Shown: positions 1-13,500 of the stretch, in pieces
How positions within the stretch are numbered: the first letter of the stretch is position 1
Layout: every line of letters starts with the position of its first letter
Assembly (NCBI RefSeq): GCF_032062135.1
Contig: NC_092862.1
Location: 92,415,436-92,479,435, forward strand
From: Pyxicephalus adspersus
Lineage: Eukaryota; Chordata; Amphibia; Anura; Pyxicephalidae
Reading direction: 5' to 3'
DNA: 64,000 bases
Notes under the pieces: generated by a model
The model's input: the letters and a program-made list of their open reading frames with translations, nothing else
Databases searched by the model: none
Told to the model about the DNA's origin: nothing
Made by a program: the position numbers and the translations under genes

Positions 1-1491
1 CAGCTCTAGAGAAGTCTTGTATCCGTGCGTGTGATGAGGTTATGAGTGAGGAAGTCATTAGTAGGTCATTGGAGGAGCGGAGAGAGCATCAGGGGGAGTA
101 TTTTTTTTTACCAAGTCAGAGATGTAAGTGGGACAATAACTGTGTAGGGATTTGAAGGCAAAGCACAGGAGCCTAAATTTGATTCTATGCTAATATTAAT
201 CAGAAGATGTGTGATTGCTCCATTAGGCAAGGAAAAAATACTAGGCAATAATATTTAGAGCACCTTCTTACTTATGTTAGGATTAAGGAGAACAAAGTTC
301 TACGTACAGAAAGTTTTCGTTGTTTCAAATGTTTGTTCTTGTCAGATTTCATCTGGGAAAATTTATCTCAGAAAGGTTTTCTGAATCTATTTTCATTCTT
401 ATCTATAATTCCTTTCTTCTTATCAACAATTGCTCAAGAAAGTCATCTATTTGAGCTCTCACAAAAGAATTGTGCTGTAATTTACAAATGTCTTCATTTT
501 ATGCTTTAAGCCAACATTGTTTCTCTAGAGTAAAATAACACACAGCTGTTTTTGTTGTGTTTTACAGATTTAGCAGATGCAACTTGAAATTAGCAGCAGA
601 TTTAGGTACAGATTTAGACTTATTTTCCTATGTTTCACTGCCTCTAGATGAGAACTTACTAAAATCAAAGTGAGCAATAATCATTTGAAGGGTTCAAACC
701 TCCAATGATCCTTTTAGGACTCTTGACTGACTTGTTATTTATGGCAATGTTTTAGGGTTCCCATGTCAAAGAGAAATTCAGGCTTAAAACAAAATAAAAA
801 ACATAGTTTTCCTTATGCAGAAAATCAGTGTCACAGGTCAGAGAGTATTGTAAGGAAGAGCAAAGTGCAGTATTTAACTTCCTAATCTTCCTATCCATTT
901 GGGAGGTGGGAAAATATCTTCTCTGGCATCTTTAGGGAGCTGCCACGAAGATGCTGTGGCACTCCAACACTTGGTAATGCACTGGTGTGAGTTGTGATGA
1001 TGTTCTACAAAAGAATGATGTATGGTTTGTTTGTCTGTGCCTTACTGTCCCATTGAAATTAATTGGACTGCCCTAAAAAAAATGTCAATCACAAGGGTAT
1101 TACAGAACACACCAGAAGGAACTGACCCCAAAGGGTATATTAAGCTCAACTTACTGAATTTTTTTGTATTTACCAATTAAGTGTTAATTCACGCAGATTA
1201 CTTATAAACAAACAGTAGTTCCAGACTGGCAACAACCAAGCTTTAATAAAATGTCTATTGAAGAGTGCAGGAAAACTAGATGTTTAAGGTGGTGACAAAA
1301 TAACACATAAAAACAATTCAAAGGAAAATGTAACTTCATTTAAAATTAATTAAAATTTCAAAAAAAATCTATTTGTGAAAATCACAAGAAATAGGAACAT
1401 CTATAATAGTGAATAGAGACTATTGTGTCTAGAGATGGTCACACATTTAGCTGCTCAAGTCACTCCAAGACATGCAGCAAATATACTGTAC
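1..1491. other. LRRFIP2 intron, partial
   Basis: No exon is recognisable. The first 200 bases (about 70-190) resemble a conserved vertebrate retroelement fragment (GGAGCGGAGAGAG...GGATTTGAAGGCAAAGCA style) that I cannot name with certainty. The rest is AT-rich unique-looking intron. Confidence 0.4.
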
Positions 1492-1593
1492 CTCTCCTAT
1501 CTTCATTTTTCCTTTCACATCAGCCAGCTCATCTCTGAGCTCATCCCGTTCATTTCTAATGCAGTCAAAGTACTCTTTTTGCCTCTCTAGTGC
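1492..1593 (-). CDS. LRRFIP2: LRRFIP2 exon 20 (coiled coil), last exon in window
   Basis: There are 102 bases, 34 codons: [20 protein letters not shown] then [14 protein letters not shown]. The acceptor is GCTTGCAG and the donor GTACAG (1486-1491). The donor is followed by intron to the left edge, so the transcript continues outside the window. Confidence 0.95.
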
Positions 1594-4500
1594 CTGCAAG
1601 CAGGCAATTTAATAGTAGAATAATAGAGACAGGCAGAGCAGCATAAGGAAAAGAAAGAGAGAGGGAAATGAAACACATAGAAAAAACAGAGAATCAGGCA
1701 AACACACAAAACTAGTGACAGGAAAACTTTTTACAAAACCAGCCCAAGTGACCATGCATTAGAAAACCACTTTGCTGCTAGCCTTGGATACAGTAAACTC
1801 TAGCAGCAGAAAAAAAAACAATTCACTATGAATTTTAATCTTGTCCTAGACACTTACAGGATACTTAAAAGGTTGAGCAATTCATTGTGTCTGCATATTG
1901 CAGACAGAACACTAACTTGTGTAGTTCAACAGACCTATTGGTGGTGAGCTCATTATCTCTTATTAAAACAAATCCATTAGCTGCAAAATCATCTCTAATC
2001 TAAATCAAGATGACATGTAACTGATCCTTGACAAGTAAGGCATGCAACTAACACTAGCATTATTGAAAAAAACTTCTGTGCAAATCATAGTATTACTGCT
2101 TTATGTATACTCCATCACAACACACTTATACTACCTAACTACTAAAGAGCCAACATGCAATAACATTTTAGGTTGTCAGGAACAGACCAGAATACAAAAC
2201 TATGTATGTTTAATCATCCCACTGCCATTATTCACCTTCATTTTGGACTTTGTTCTGAAATCTGTTATGCTGAATAATTGAGGTATAAAGATTGGTCAAA
2301 ACCACCTTTTTATTCCATAAGATAACACTTTTTGGATGTAAGCACTGTTTTTTCTTAAGAACAAAGTAAACACACCAAATTTATCTCTGCAATAAATTTT
2401 CTGTGTCCCATGGTTTTGTTTCACCGCTACAAACCCAGAAGCACCGAAAATAGCTGCAGATTCTGACAGAAATCCAGGATCCTGTAGTGACAACACTACC
2501 CTTGCTGCACTGTAGTCCCAAGCAGTGTTGTCAGTCCTTCCAGAATCACAACACCTCTTTATGTTATAAAGGTAGGAAGATGAGGTGTTGTTCTCCATAC
2601 ATATTATCATTAACCTCCTGGGCGGTTAATATCTGTTCAGATTTATATGTCTAACAGCGGTACATTGTCTTTCATGAAAATTTTTTTTACATTGTAGGCC
2701 TGTAATTCTTAGGCATAACTCACTGAAATATGTCCACTATTTAATAAATGTAATACATTTATTAATAAACTTTAAATAAAAAAAACAAATTCTGTTAAAA
2801 CAAGGGTGCATAAATAAATCAAAAATACTGAAACCTGTAATATAACTGTACAGTAGCATATATATATTACAATGATTACTTTGTATTGGATTCAATACAA
2901 AATAATTGAAAATTCCCTCCACGCTCCCCCAAGCACGGTTATCGGGAACGTCAGCACACTCCCCAGGGGACAGATCAGACGAAGAGGACGCGGCGAGAGG
3001 ATGGGATCGGCCAGGCAGGACACTGGAGGATGTCGGTGAGACCAGGTAAGTATTTTTTTTTTTTTTTTTTTAGCTACCCCGAGTGTGACTTGGGGTTACC
3101 GCTAACAGCTGTTTTTTTGGGGGTTTTTTTTTTTACCCCGAGCCACACTCTGGGTTACTATTCAGAAGGTTAATAAATGCCCCAGAAATAGAAAAGTTAA
3201 TGTGATAACAACAGTTTTTTTCAGCTTAACATTACGTTAACAATAACAAATGTATATATAATTTTTCTACACATTCTAAAGTTTTGATTTAAATGGGCAC
3301 TTAACAATAAAAAACGTAATAAAGGTTTTATGCCTAGAGATCAGGATAATAACATGGTTGTCTCCAGATAGATTTAGTTTAGTTACATATTGTGTAGTCA
3401 CTGATGTCTAAGGCAACACTTAACCATATAGGCCTCTATTTATAAAACAGGAAATTTGACATTCCCCCAACTTTCCCTGGTGGAAATCATGAGGGAATGT
3501 CAGATTCCCTGTGCTATAAACAGAATCCACTGTGTGTTTTAATGTGAATTCTCACATTTCTCAGCCCTTGGTAAAAAGGAATCGCCCTTTAATTGCCAAA
3601 GTCTTTTAAAATAATGTATTTACAAGTTTGAGATATTATTTTTAGTGGTATTCTACTGATCCTTTGTGTATATACAATTGCTGGTCTGCTCCTGACAAGC
3701 TGTAATGCTTTTTCCAATCATTTACTACTATCTTGTGCTTTTCCTACCCCAATTTTTTTATCTTTCCAATTAACTGTCTCCTGTAGATCAAAAACTTCCC
3801 TGGTGAGACAGTCTATTTTCTGCTGCATACCGTGATTTTCCTGCAATTGAGATTCAAAAGAAAAAGGGAAAGAAATGGAAAAGAACATAAAGGAAAACAA
3901 AGGATTTTTAAAATTTAAACTAAAAGCAGCATTTGAAGTAAATAAAGAGCAGTAATATCAATACTTGAAGGAAATAATAATTTCTGCTAAATATTCTATG
4001 TGAAGGCCATGGTTAACAAATTGTATTTTTCCTTGAACATTTTAGAAAGGATTTTGTTCAGCTTTCCTAAATGCACACAGAAGTATTTAAAGCCTGGTGG
4101 CAACACACATTTCCATCTGGTAATGGATCTTTTCATACATACCTCTATTAATTCATCTCTTTGGCGAATACCTTCCTTAAGTTCATCTAACTTATGTTGG
4201 AGAATACTGCATGCATGTTTTTGTCTTTCTAATTCCTGCATGGGATAAAAAAAAAAGACTTTGTTAATATTATTTTGTGCTCTTCATGCAAGACATTTTT
4301 CAACAATATGTAGCTATCCCTAAGCGGGGAAAAAAATTCAAGCCTTTCTGAAAAAGGAGTTCCTATTTTTTTAGTGCAGTAAACCCATTATGTACTAGTC
4401 CAAGATTACATTTGGATTGATTGTTATGAATTACAGCACAAGAACTCTTCATTTATTAAGGCTGTTTGATGCAAGTGCTCATGACTGACCTGACATTTCA

Positions 4501-7500
4501 GTGACAAACTTTTTTCTAGTTTTGTGTTACTACTGTTAACTTTCCGGGAAAAGTTCAGTGCAATGATTATAGATAACACTGGGGAATGCATTTTTGTTGA
4601 GTTAGATCTTACACTTTTTATTAATTTTTGGGTGGTGAATCCAGAAATGACCCCAGTTCTTTCCTATCACATCGAGTTTCTACGATGCAGGGTATTTTTG
4701 TCAAAAAACATACAATGAAAAAATAATAAAATAACTTAAATGTACCGTTTATTAAAATTTCTTTTGTTCATACGAAGGATTTTATGTTCCTCTATGACAT
4801 TTTTTTTTTACAGTAAAACATTTGAAAATTAATTGGGTAAGCAGTTAAGGTAAAAATTATGCTTATATACGCTTATAGCTTTTCCTGGAGTGTTCAGTGT
4901 TGGGACAATCCGGGCGGATGCTCCAACAATAGTCAGCCATCATATCTACATCCCATCTACCCTGATCCCGTCCTTCCATGACCTTTAAATCTTGGTGGAA
5001 CCGTTCACCTTGCTCATCACTGACTGCACCAAGGATTTCTGGGATGTTAGAAAAATGGCTATGCATAAAATGCACCTTAATGCTCATATTGCAACCAAGC
5101 ATTTTGTAGCTCACCAAGAGTTTCTGGACAGTTTCTGTGTAATTATTTGCTCGTGTGTTTCCAAGAAAGTCCTTGACAATGGCTTTGAATGATAACCTAG
5201 CATTCTTTTCGACTTCTGACATTGTCCTGATGAAATGTTCATCTTTGATGAGCTGCTGAATCTGTGAACCATCAAACACACTGGCCTCTAATTTTTCAAA
5301 TGACAGGCTGGGAAATGCCAAAATGAGGTACTTTAAACAGTCTCCTTCAGTTGGAAAAGCTTTAACAAACTGCTTCATCAGACCAAATTTTATGTGCAGA
5401 GGCGGGAATATATTATTCTAAAAAAGTGGCTCATGTAGAATGTTTAGATCACCTGGTTATAGGGCAGATCTTGGAGGCCAATTCCTTTCTCTCCAATGCT
5501 TCTCACGAGCGCTGCTGTCCCACATGCACAGATAACAGGGATACTTGGTGTATCCGCGTTGCTGACCAAGAAGGAAGTATATCATTTGACAAAAAGAAAC
5601 TGAATGGCCAATTGAGACTGACCCAAATATATTGGCATTGTGAAGGAGGACACACTTTAAGCTTCGCTTTGAGCTATCGATGAATAGTCGCCATTCAGTT
5701 GAGTTATAGATTGGAATTCCCTATTACACAAAGCCACTGTCAGTTCTAAAGTACTGCAGAAATGCAATTTCTCTGGTTCGAAAGCATGATAACTTCGTTC
5801 AAGCAAGTTTTTCTCACGCAGTCTTGATGCTAGGAGTTCTGAAGCATTCTTCGATAGTCCAAAATCATGTGCCAAATCACTCAACTCATGCTCATCACCT
5901 TCAAACTCTTCACCATTGTTGTGACCTAGTTCATCACCATAATCATGTTCTTCAAGAGAAGGTAGTGTAACGAAAACCGGCACTGGCATTTCATCTAAAT
6001 GAGCCACTGGGCGTATAGCCGATGGTAGACTTGGATACTCTGTTACATTTATTTTTCTTGTTATATCCTGAAGTCTTCACTATACAAAAGTAACAGTCAC
6101 TGAAATGATCTCCTGGCTCTTGCTAAACCATAGGTATACCAAATGGCATCTTATCACGTGTTCCCTTTGTCCACATCCGTAAACCCTCAACACACTGTTT
6201 GCACACCTTATCAGGGGCCCAAGACTTACCTTGATCACCAAGTTTAACTTTGAAATATGCTAAATAGGCTTGCTCTACAAATGTGCTAATGTTTGCCCTT
6301 TGACTAGGAATGGTGAAACTGCCACAGATATAACTAAATGAGAATCAGGGTTGTTTAGGCACTTACAAAGAGAAACAGCAGTGTCAGACACGATCTGAAA
6401 GAAAGGAAATATATGTGTACGTAGAAAAAAAAAATTTTGCTTATTCACTACGTAGAGCAGCGCACAACCTCTGACCACACTGTCTTGCTTGTAAATGAAT
6501 AGCCAAATCCAGACTACAGTAATCGCATTATTATTAGCGGTAGAGAAAAATCCTGATGTGATAGAAGAAAACTAAATGCACTCTTAGAATCAGATTACCT
6601 ATTTTAGTGTAAATAGGCTTAAAAATTGAAGTCAACAAAAAATGTGGTCAAAATTGTTCCCCAGTGTAATTTAAGAATAATTTTAACAAATAAAAGAAAT
6701 CTACACACGTCTTCACAAATTATACACAATCACAATGCACCCATCACATTAAGTGTCTGTTATATATTATAAAAAAAAAACAATGGGAAGCTAAACGCTA
6801 GCCATGGCATTGGATGGTACAGCCTTGAGATTAGGTGGTAGAACTATACACGTTTGATCACCATACACAACATTTTTAAAAGGGATGTGGCACACAAGTA
6901 TTGTAACCGATTACCAGATCGTACATGAACAAATTAAAAGTAAAAAAAAAAAAGTTCAATGTAAAAATTATCATAGGCTCATGACATACAGTGTATTGGA
7001 AGAACAGTGGCAAACTGTGGATCATATTCTTACCAGGTTCTTTTATTGAGATATTACTTCACCAATTAAGCTTTTTCTTTGTTAGGGATAGAAAAAGCAA
7101 ATAATACATTATCAGGTTTTTCGTGGCCATCTCTAGCACTACTGGGGAGATTAAGATTATGATTTTTTTTTTTTTTTTTTTTTTTTACCAATAGGCACCT
7201 GAACCCAAATGGTTGAGGTAGAAGAAGTTTTCTAAAATATGCTACTCATTTGACAGGAAAATTACCAGAGCAGCACAAAATCAACACAAGAAAAGTAGAA
7301 ACTGGAGATTTATTCATATCTTTTACATTTTTATTTTTTGGCTTACAAATAGCTAAAAATACATTTTCTCTCAGCGAAAACAATTTCCTGTTCTCCCACT
7401 GCAGTCTTCTATGCTAGCACAGTGGAGTAACACCCCACAGCACAAGTGACATCACACTGGATTACACTGCAGAGGAAAACAGGAAGTGGACATGACTAGG

Positions 7501-10500
7501 TCTGTCACTGCACAAATGTAATAGCAAAGTGGAAGGAGACCATGAGCTATTAACTGACTACGAACTGATTATACACATTCACACAACTAGTAGTACCTTA
7601 CCCATACACACATTGTGATATTCATTTTATCCTTAATTCAAGAATCACTCTATCACTTGTCACATACTTAAATAGCACTAAAAGTAGTTGAACATCTGCC
7701 AAACCATTGCATTCTAGTTATCAGCATTTTTTAAAAAACTTATCACTGAATACCCTAATTACATACCTTTGACTTGTCTTCATTTTCTCTATGATATTCT
7801 GCCATCTGTTCCTCCATTTCCTCAATGACATCTTTCAAAGTGTCCACTTGGTACACAAGATTGCTTTTCTCGTTATCAAGCTGTGCATTAGATACCATAG
7901 CCTTCTTGTATTTCTCCTCTACCTCTGCTAAGGAATCCTGTACAGATGAACAGTGTAAACATACCATTACAAAACTGGCATGGTGACATGAATATGAGTG
8001 CTGTAACCCAATAAGCATGGTTTGGATCAGAGACTCTGTAAAGAAATCAGTGTCATATTTGGGGCATACTGAGTTAACATACAAAAGCATGCGGTGGTTA
8101 TTCCAAGCAGAGGAACAGGTGAGTTTTATTTTAGTAAATTTTGTAAAGCAAATTCCTGTTAATGATTTAGTCTTAAAAAAATTATATATTTATAATGAAA
8201 GGTACTTTCACAAATACATAACGATAACCCAAAACCTTAAAATGATAAGCATGTATTTATTATGGTACTTCAACAAAATACTAATATAGATTACCCACAT
8301 AATTGACGCTTGCTCTCAAAATAAAAATCCCTAAAACCACCTATTTTTTTCAGGGTTAACATAAACAAAAGTATTTTAGATACCACAGGGAAATGTAATT
8401 GATTTTAGTAAAAATAATTCTCCTGAATGCTCCTTATCTTCTTGCTTATCAAATTGAACAATTCAAACTGAATAAACATAGAAAATGTGTGCTGATGTTC
8501 AACTTATGGAATAGTACCTAGATACCATAGAAAAGTATAATAATCAGTTTAGCAGAAAGCACATTCTAACACTTAGAGACCTCTATGAATAGTATTGTAA
8601 CTGAAAAAAAAATTTATTAAAGAATAGCAGATACAACGCCATAAAAATGTCTATAGGTAAGCCTATCACATGTCTGGACCTTATTCACATGACTTTGAAA
8701 AGTGTTTAGCGAGTGCATATAGTGTAAAATCATTTTGAACATGAGAGTATAGCTGTCTAACCCTTTACAGAGTTATCTCTAATCCATTAAAAGTAACAAA
8801 AACATAAGTGAAAGTACAACATGGAAATAAAAATGTGATATTTAAGGCATGCTTTGGAACAGATTCATATATTACAAGTTAGTTAGGCCCTGAGCAGTCC
8901 GTTAGGGAGCAGAATATACAATGGGGTTCATAATAGCAGTCCAGCATGCATTATTGGAAATGGACTGCAAAGGGAACCCTGATACCTTTAGTTCTTTTAG
9001 TCCCTGCATGTATCTCCCCTCTACATCTTGAATCTGGTCCTTAAGATCATATATATCCTGCAGGAGATAGGCAACGAACCATGCTATCAAAATGTGTAAA
9101 CAACTTATTATGGCAACAAAAAACATTGTTGTAAACAACAAACGTAACAATATGACCATGTTAAACATTCTTTACAATTTCCCCCAAAAAAGAGCTTTAA
9201 GTTTTTTAAAATGGAGGTACCTAGAGATGCATGCATACAAATTTGTTTTTTGTGGATTTATTTTGCCAATGCTACTTGGAACCCATGTACATCGAAGGCT
9301 TGCAATATTTTACAATGATTGACTGCTGGTGGAACACCTAGAAACTCTTCTTCATGCTCCTTGCACCCAGTCACCTCTCTGTCATTCAGAGGTCAAATTA
9401 TTGAGAAATTGGAAAGAATCTTCTTGTGCTTTAACAACACAAGGGACATAATACTTGACCACAAAAGCAATAATCTTTTAGCTGATCTTGCTATGTAGCA
9501 TCCAACACACAGGGACAAACTCTGTAAGGAAGGTGAATGCATTGTACAGACTGAACCAGTAATGAGTACTTAGATATGTTGCCAATGCCAAGGAGAACCC
9601 CACAGAGGCTAGAACATGATATGAACATGAACACTGAAATATACTCCCTCCCCTGCAGTGTAAAGTACACAAAAACAAAAAGCACTGTTAAACTAATAAT
9701 GTTGGGGTGGGCAGACAGCAAACCCAAATAATGTAAAGCTGATCATTCCAGGTTCTGTCCAGCAAACAAGTTTGTGGCTAGAAAGCTCAGGATGAAACCA
9801 AGGCTTCGTACAACAAATGCTATCTGTCCTTAAAAAAAAGCCCTTCCTATTTTTTGAGAAAAAACGGCGTTCTGGTGCTTTAATTTCTGTAGAGCAACAG
9901 AAAAAAGCAGTAAATGACAGTAGCAGTGCACTGCCAATCACAGCTGATGGTGACCTACATGTGGACATGCCCTGCCCAATTCCCAAAGAAAGTAGGGGGC
10001 AAGGAAGAAGAACGTCAGCGTGTGCCTGCAAATATGCAGCAGAGGGCCACAAAAGTAAAATAGCACACCCAGAAAATGAATGGGCAGATGTTGTTGATAT
10101 CCTCAGATTAGGTCACAACACTCACATGAGACAGGCGCCAAGGCAACTGGACAAAAGACTTGCCAGATTTATGAACCAAGGCTCTGCAACCAGGAAGATG
10201 GAGACACTGACAGAGAAAACTATGTCCCTATCATAGATCTCCAGTGGACCAGATATATACCTGACAGAAAGGCAGGGCTGTCACAATAAATCCAGATCAC
10301 ATCAGGGAGAAGTAAATGCTTGATGAATGAAAACTGGAGAGACTCCAGGGATCTAAAAATGACACAAACTGGAAATTGTGAGATTAGGCCACATGATGGA
10401 GCCATCTAGAGCAGGCATGGGCAAACTATGGCCCAATAGGGATATTCCTCCGGCCCTGGCCGGTGCTACCTCGAGCAGGGTCAGGAGAAGGACGCCGCTG

Positions 10501-13500
10501 GGATCTGAGCCTGGGATTGGGCAGGCACTATGTCTCTGCACACAACTGCACATTACAGTGCTGTGTCTCTGCACACAATCTGCCAACTCCATTATGTAAA
10601 CCACTCTCGAAATCATTAATATCTATGCTTGCATAATAGCATTTAATAATGGAAATGGTATGCAACTTAAAATCATCCTCTTGCATTGGAACCCCCTAAA
10701 TAGTAACTCTTTATAGCTCTGTGATTTGTAAATCCTAGCCCCATAATACAAGATGTTATCAGTGAGTTAAACCAAAAAAATCCTGAAGAAAGAATAAATA
10801 GTATCCAGTTTAAGCTTTTAAAGATATTTATAGATCAGGTTCAGTCCCGGCCAGGAAAAAAGAAAAAAAAACTTTCAATAAGGCACCACTTAAACAGTTT
10901 ATGCTCAGAAAGTAAATAAAAAGCATAGTGGCTTAGCAATATAAAGTACAATATCTGAATTCTTCCTAATCACCTTTTGTGTAAACAGCATTTGAAGAGA
11001 TTGGAGATTATGCAGATGTATATGTGATTTATCTTACCCTTAATTCACTTAGTGAAGCATCTGGATCCAATAAACTACTTGCATCTCCACTTCCTCTTCG
11101 AGACGATGATCCGCTCAGAGGAGTAAAGGTTCCTGGCAGCCCAGAAACTGCATTGCGAGACGACGGCTTAAAGTGAAAATAAAAATGTAACATGACTTAT
11201 ATACATATAACGCTTACTCTGCAACATGGCAAATATAATTTTCTACTTTTTTTTTTATAACATAATTAATTCAACTAACTCTAATAGTGAAAAAACTGGA
11301 CACATCCTAGAGTGACCAAATTACCCCTGCTGTATAGGGGGCCCATGGGAGAGAAGGTACTTTATTACTATTTAGTACTAAACATACTAAAATGAGTGTA
11401 ATGTACATTTTACATGTCCTGTGTCAACAGAAAGCGAAGTCTACATACCCTAGAATAACCTTCAGTGTACTGCTTGTCAATCTTCTCCTCTAGCTGAAAG
11501 AATAAAAAATACATTCATCAATAAAAAATATACAATACATAAAATAGATAACTGCTGCGGAAGAAAATGCTATTCCTGTAGAAAATGCTTTGCAGATTCC
11601 TGGAAGAATTTTATTTAAATATAGAAACTCAAGCCTTTTTTTTGAGATTTGACCTTCAAAAAGAATCATGGTCTGCTTACACACTCTGGGCCTTCATCCC
11701 ATATCACTTAATCAAGTAAAGTAAAACCATACCTGAAAAAAAATAGACTGCAAAATTTATACCAAAAATAACAAAAAATGAGCCAGTTAGAAAACCCAGG
11801 CAACCCTACAAGACATACATTAACCAGCCATTTTATTAGCAGGTACTTTAGTTGGAACCTCCTATGCCTTCAGAACTGCCAGAATTCTTTGCAGCACAGA
11901 TTCAAAAAGGTGCTGGAAACATTCTTTTTTGGCCTTTATTCACAAAAATAGCAGCACAGAGTTGCTGCAGATTTGTTGGCTGCATTTCTGCTTTTCCCCC
12001 ACATCCCATAGGTGATCTATTGGATTGAGATCCGGTTACTGTGTAAAACCATTTAAGTACAGTGAACTCATTATCATTAAAAAAAAAGGCATTTCAATAC
12101 CTGTAAACTTTGATCCTAGTATTCAAATGTTGCAGCAGAAAATCAACACCATCACAACACCAATTTCAGGAGGATGTCTTCCAAAAATGTCTACATGTCT
12201 AAATGTAATGAGTTGCTGCCACATGATTGGTTGATTAGATATTTGTGTTAACAATCAGTTGATACTATATATAAATAATAAAGGTGTCAGGCAATGAATA
12301 CTTTCTAGTGGCGGTAAATGCAGCCAATTCATATTTTCTTCACCTGAAACATATTATTTTAGTCATGGCAGACTGTATCTGCTTTGCAACAACACTACAG
12401 TAGTTTTAAACAGAATAAGTTATGCTTAGGATCTCTAACAGAGGTTCCAAACCCCCATTATATTTAGACTTATTATTCCTCCTTAGCATATGAACAAGTA
12501 CCTCAAAAAGATGGTCTCAGACATAAGAAAAACAAAGGTTCTAACCATGCCTTATACCAATCCTACAGCCTTGTCAAATGATTTCTACTTTAAATTCACA
12601 CAGAATGCCAAGGAATCTCTGCAATATCTTTGCATAGTAACTTTCAATACATATTTACACTTAGGCAATTCTAAACAGGAGGAGCAAGTGACTCAACTCA
12701 CATTTCTTACAAACAAGATGGCTTCACTCATAAATTTCTCCCTAGACTGCTCCAAAGTAGCAATGCAATGCGATGTGATAAAAGCTGCTCCTGATCAGTT
12801 TTAAATTGTGTGTCTGTATTAAAAATCTCTCTTCCCATGTCCATTGGTAAATCTAATACAAATCCGACACAGTTGGCTGTCTAATATTACAGGTGTAAGA
12901 TTAGCAAAAACACAAAAAAACTTGTGACTGTCAGCATCATCTCTGCAGCCTAATTAGAACATACAATGGTGGCCTATTTCATAAATGTCCCTTAACATGC
13001 TTTGTTGCAATAGTGGAGTTCATTGGTCCACAGGGATTTAACTTGCATATGAAGTCTATGTTCTCTAGTGCTTGCATTTTCTTCAACACAAAAACATGTT
13101 GGCATATCAGTTTGCAGGGTGTAGGATGAAATAGTATAGGTCCTTAGGTGTAATCTGACAACATTTTAATATGTGAACAAATGCAAAAAAAACTAAAGAG
13201 AACATGATAAAGTGAAAATAAACAATCCGGTATCTATATAATCCTACCAACTTACTATTTGTAATACAAATGCACACCACACACATAGAATTCTGACATT
13301 CATAGACATAAGTGCTTTGGTGAAACACAAAGTTGCTACTTAAAGTATATATTATCAAAGTTTTAATGTAAGATAATAAAGATGTAAGCTACAAGCCACA
13401 CCATTTCTAACATGCAATAATGTTAAAAATATTTCATCAGACATTGTGAACGAAAGCTTGGAACAGTGAAGTAAAACCTAATATTAGTCACACTGCTTGG

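Noticed and set aside
4992..5192. Plus-strand open frame and its counterpart at 34630-34830 minus
   Set aside because: Both are antisense shadows of the element's protein-coding strand.
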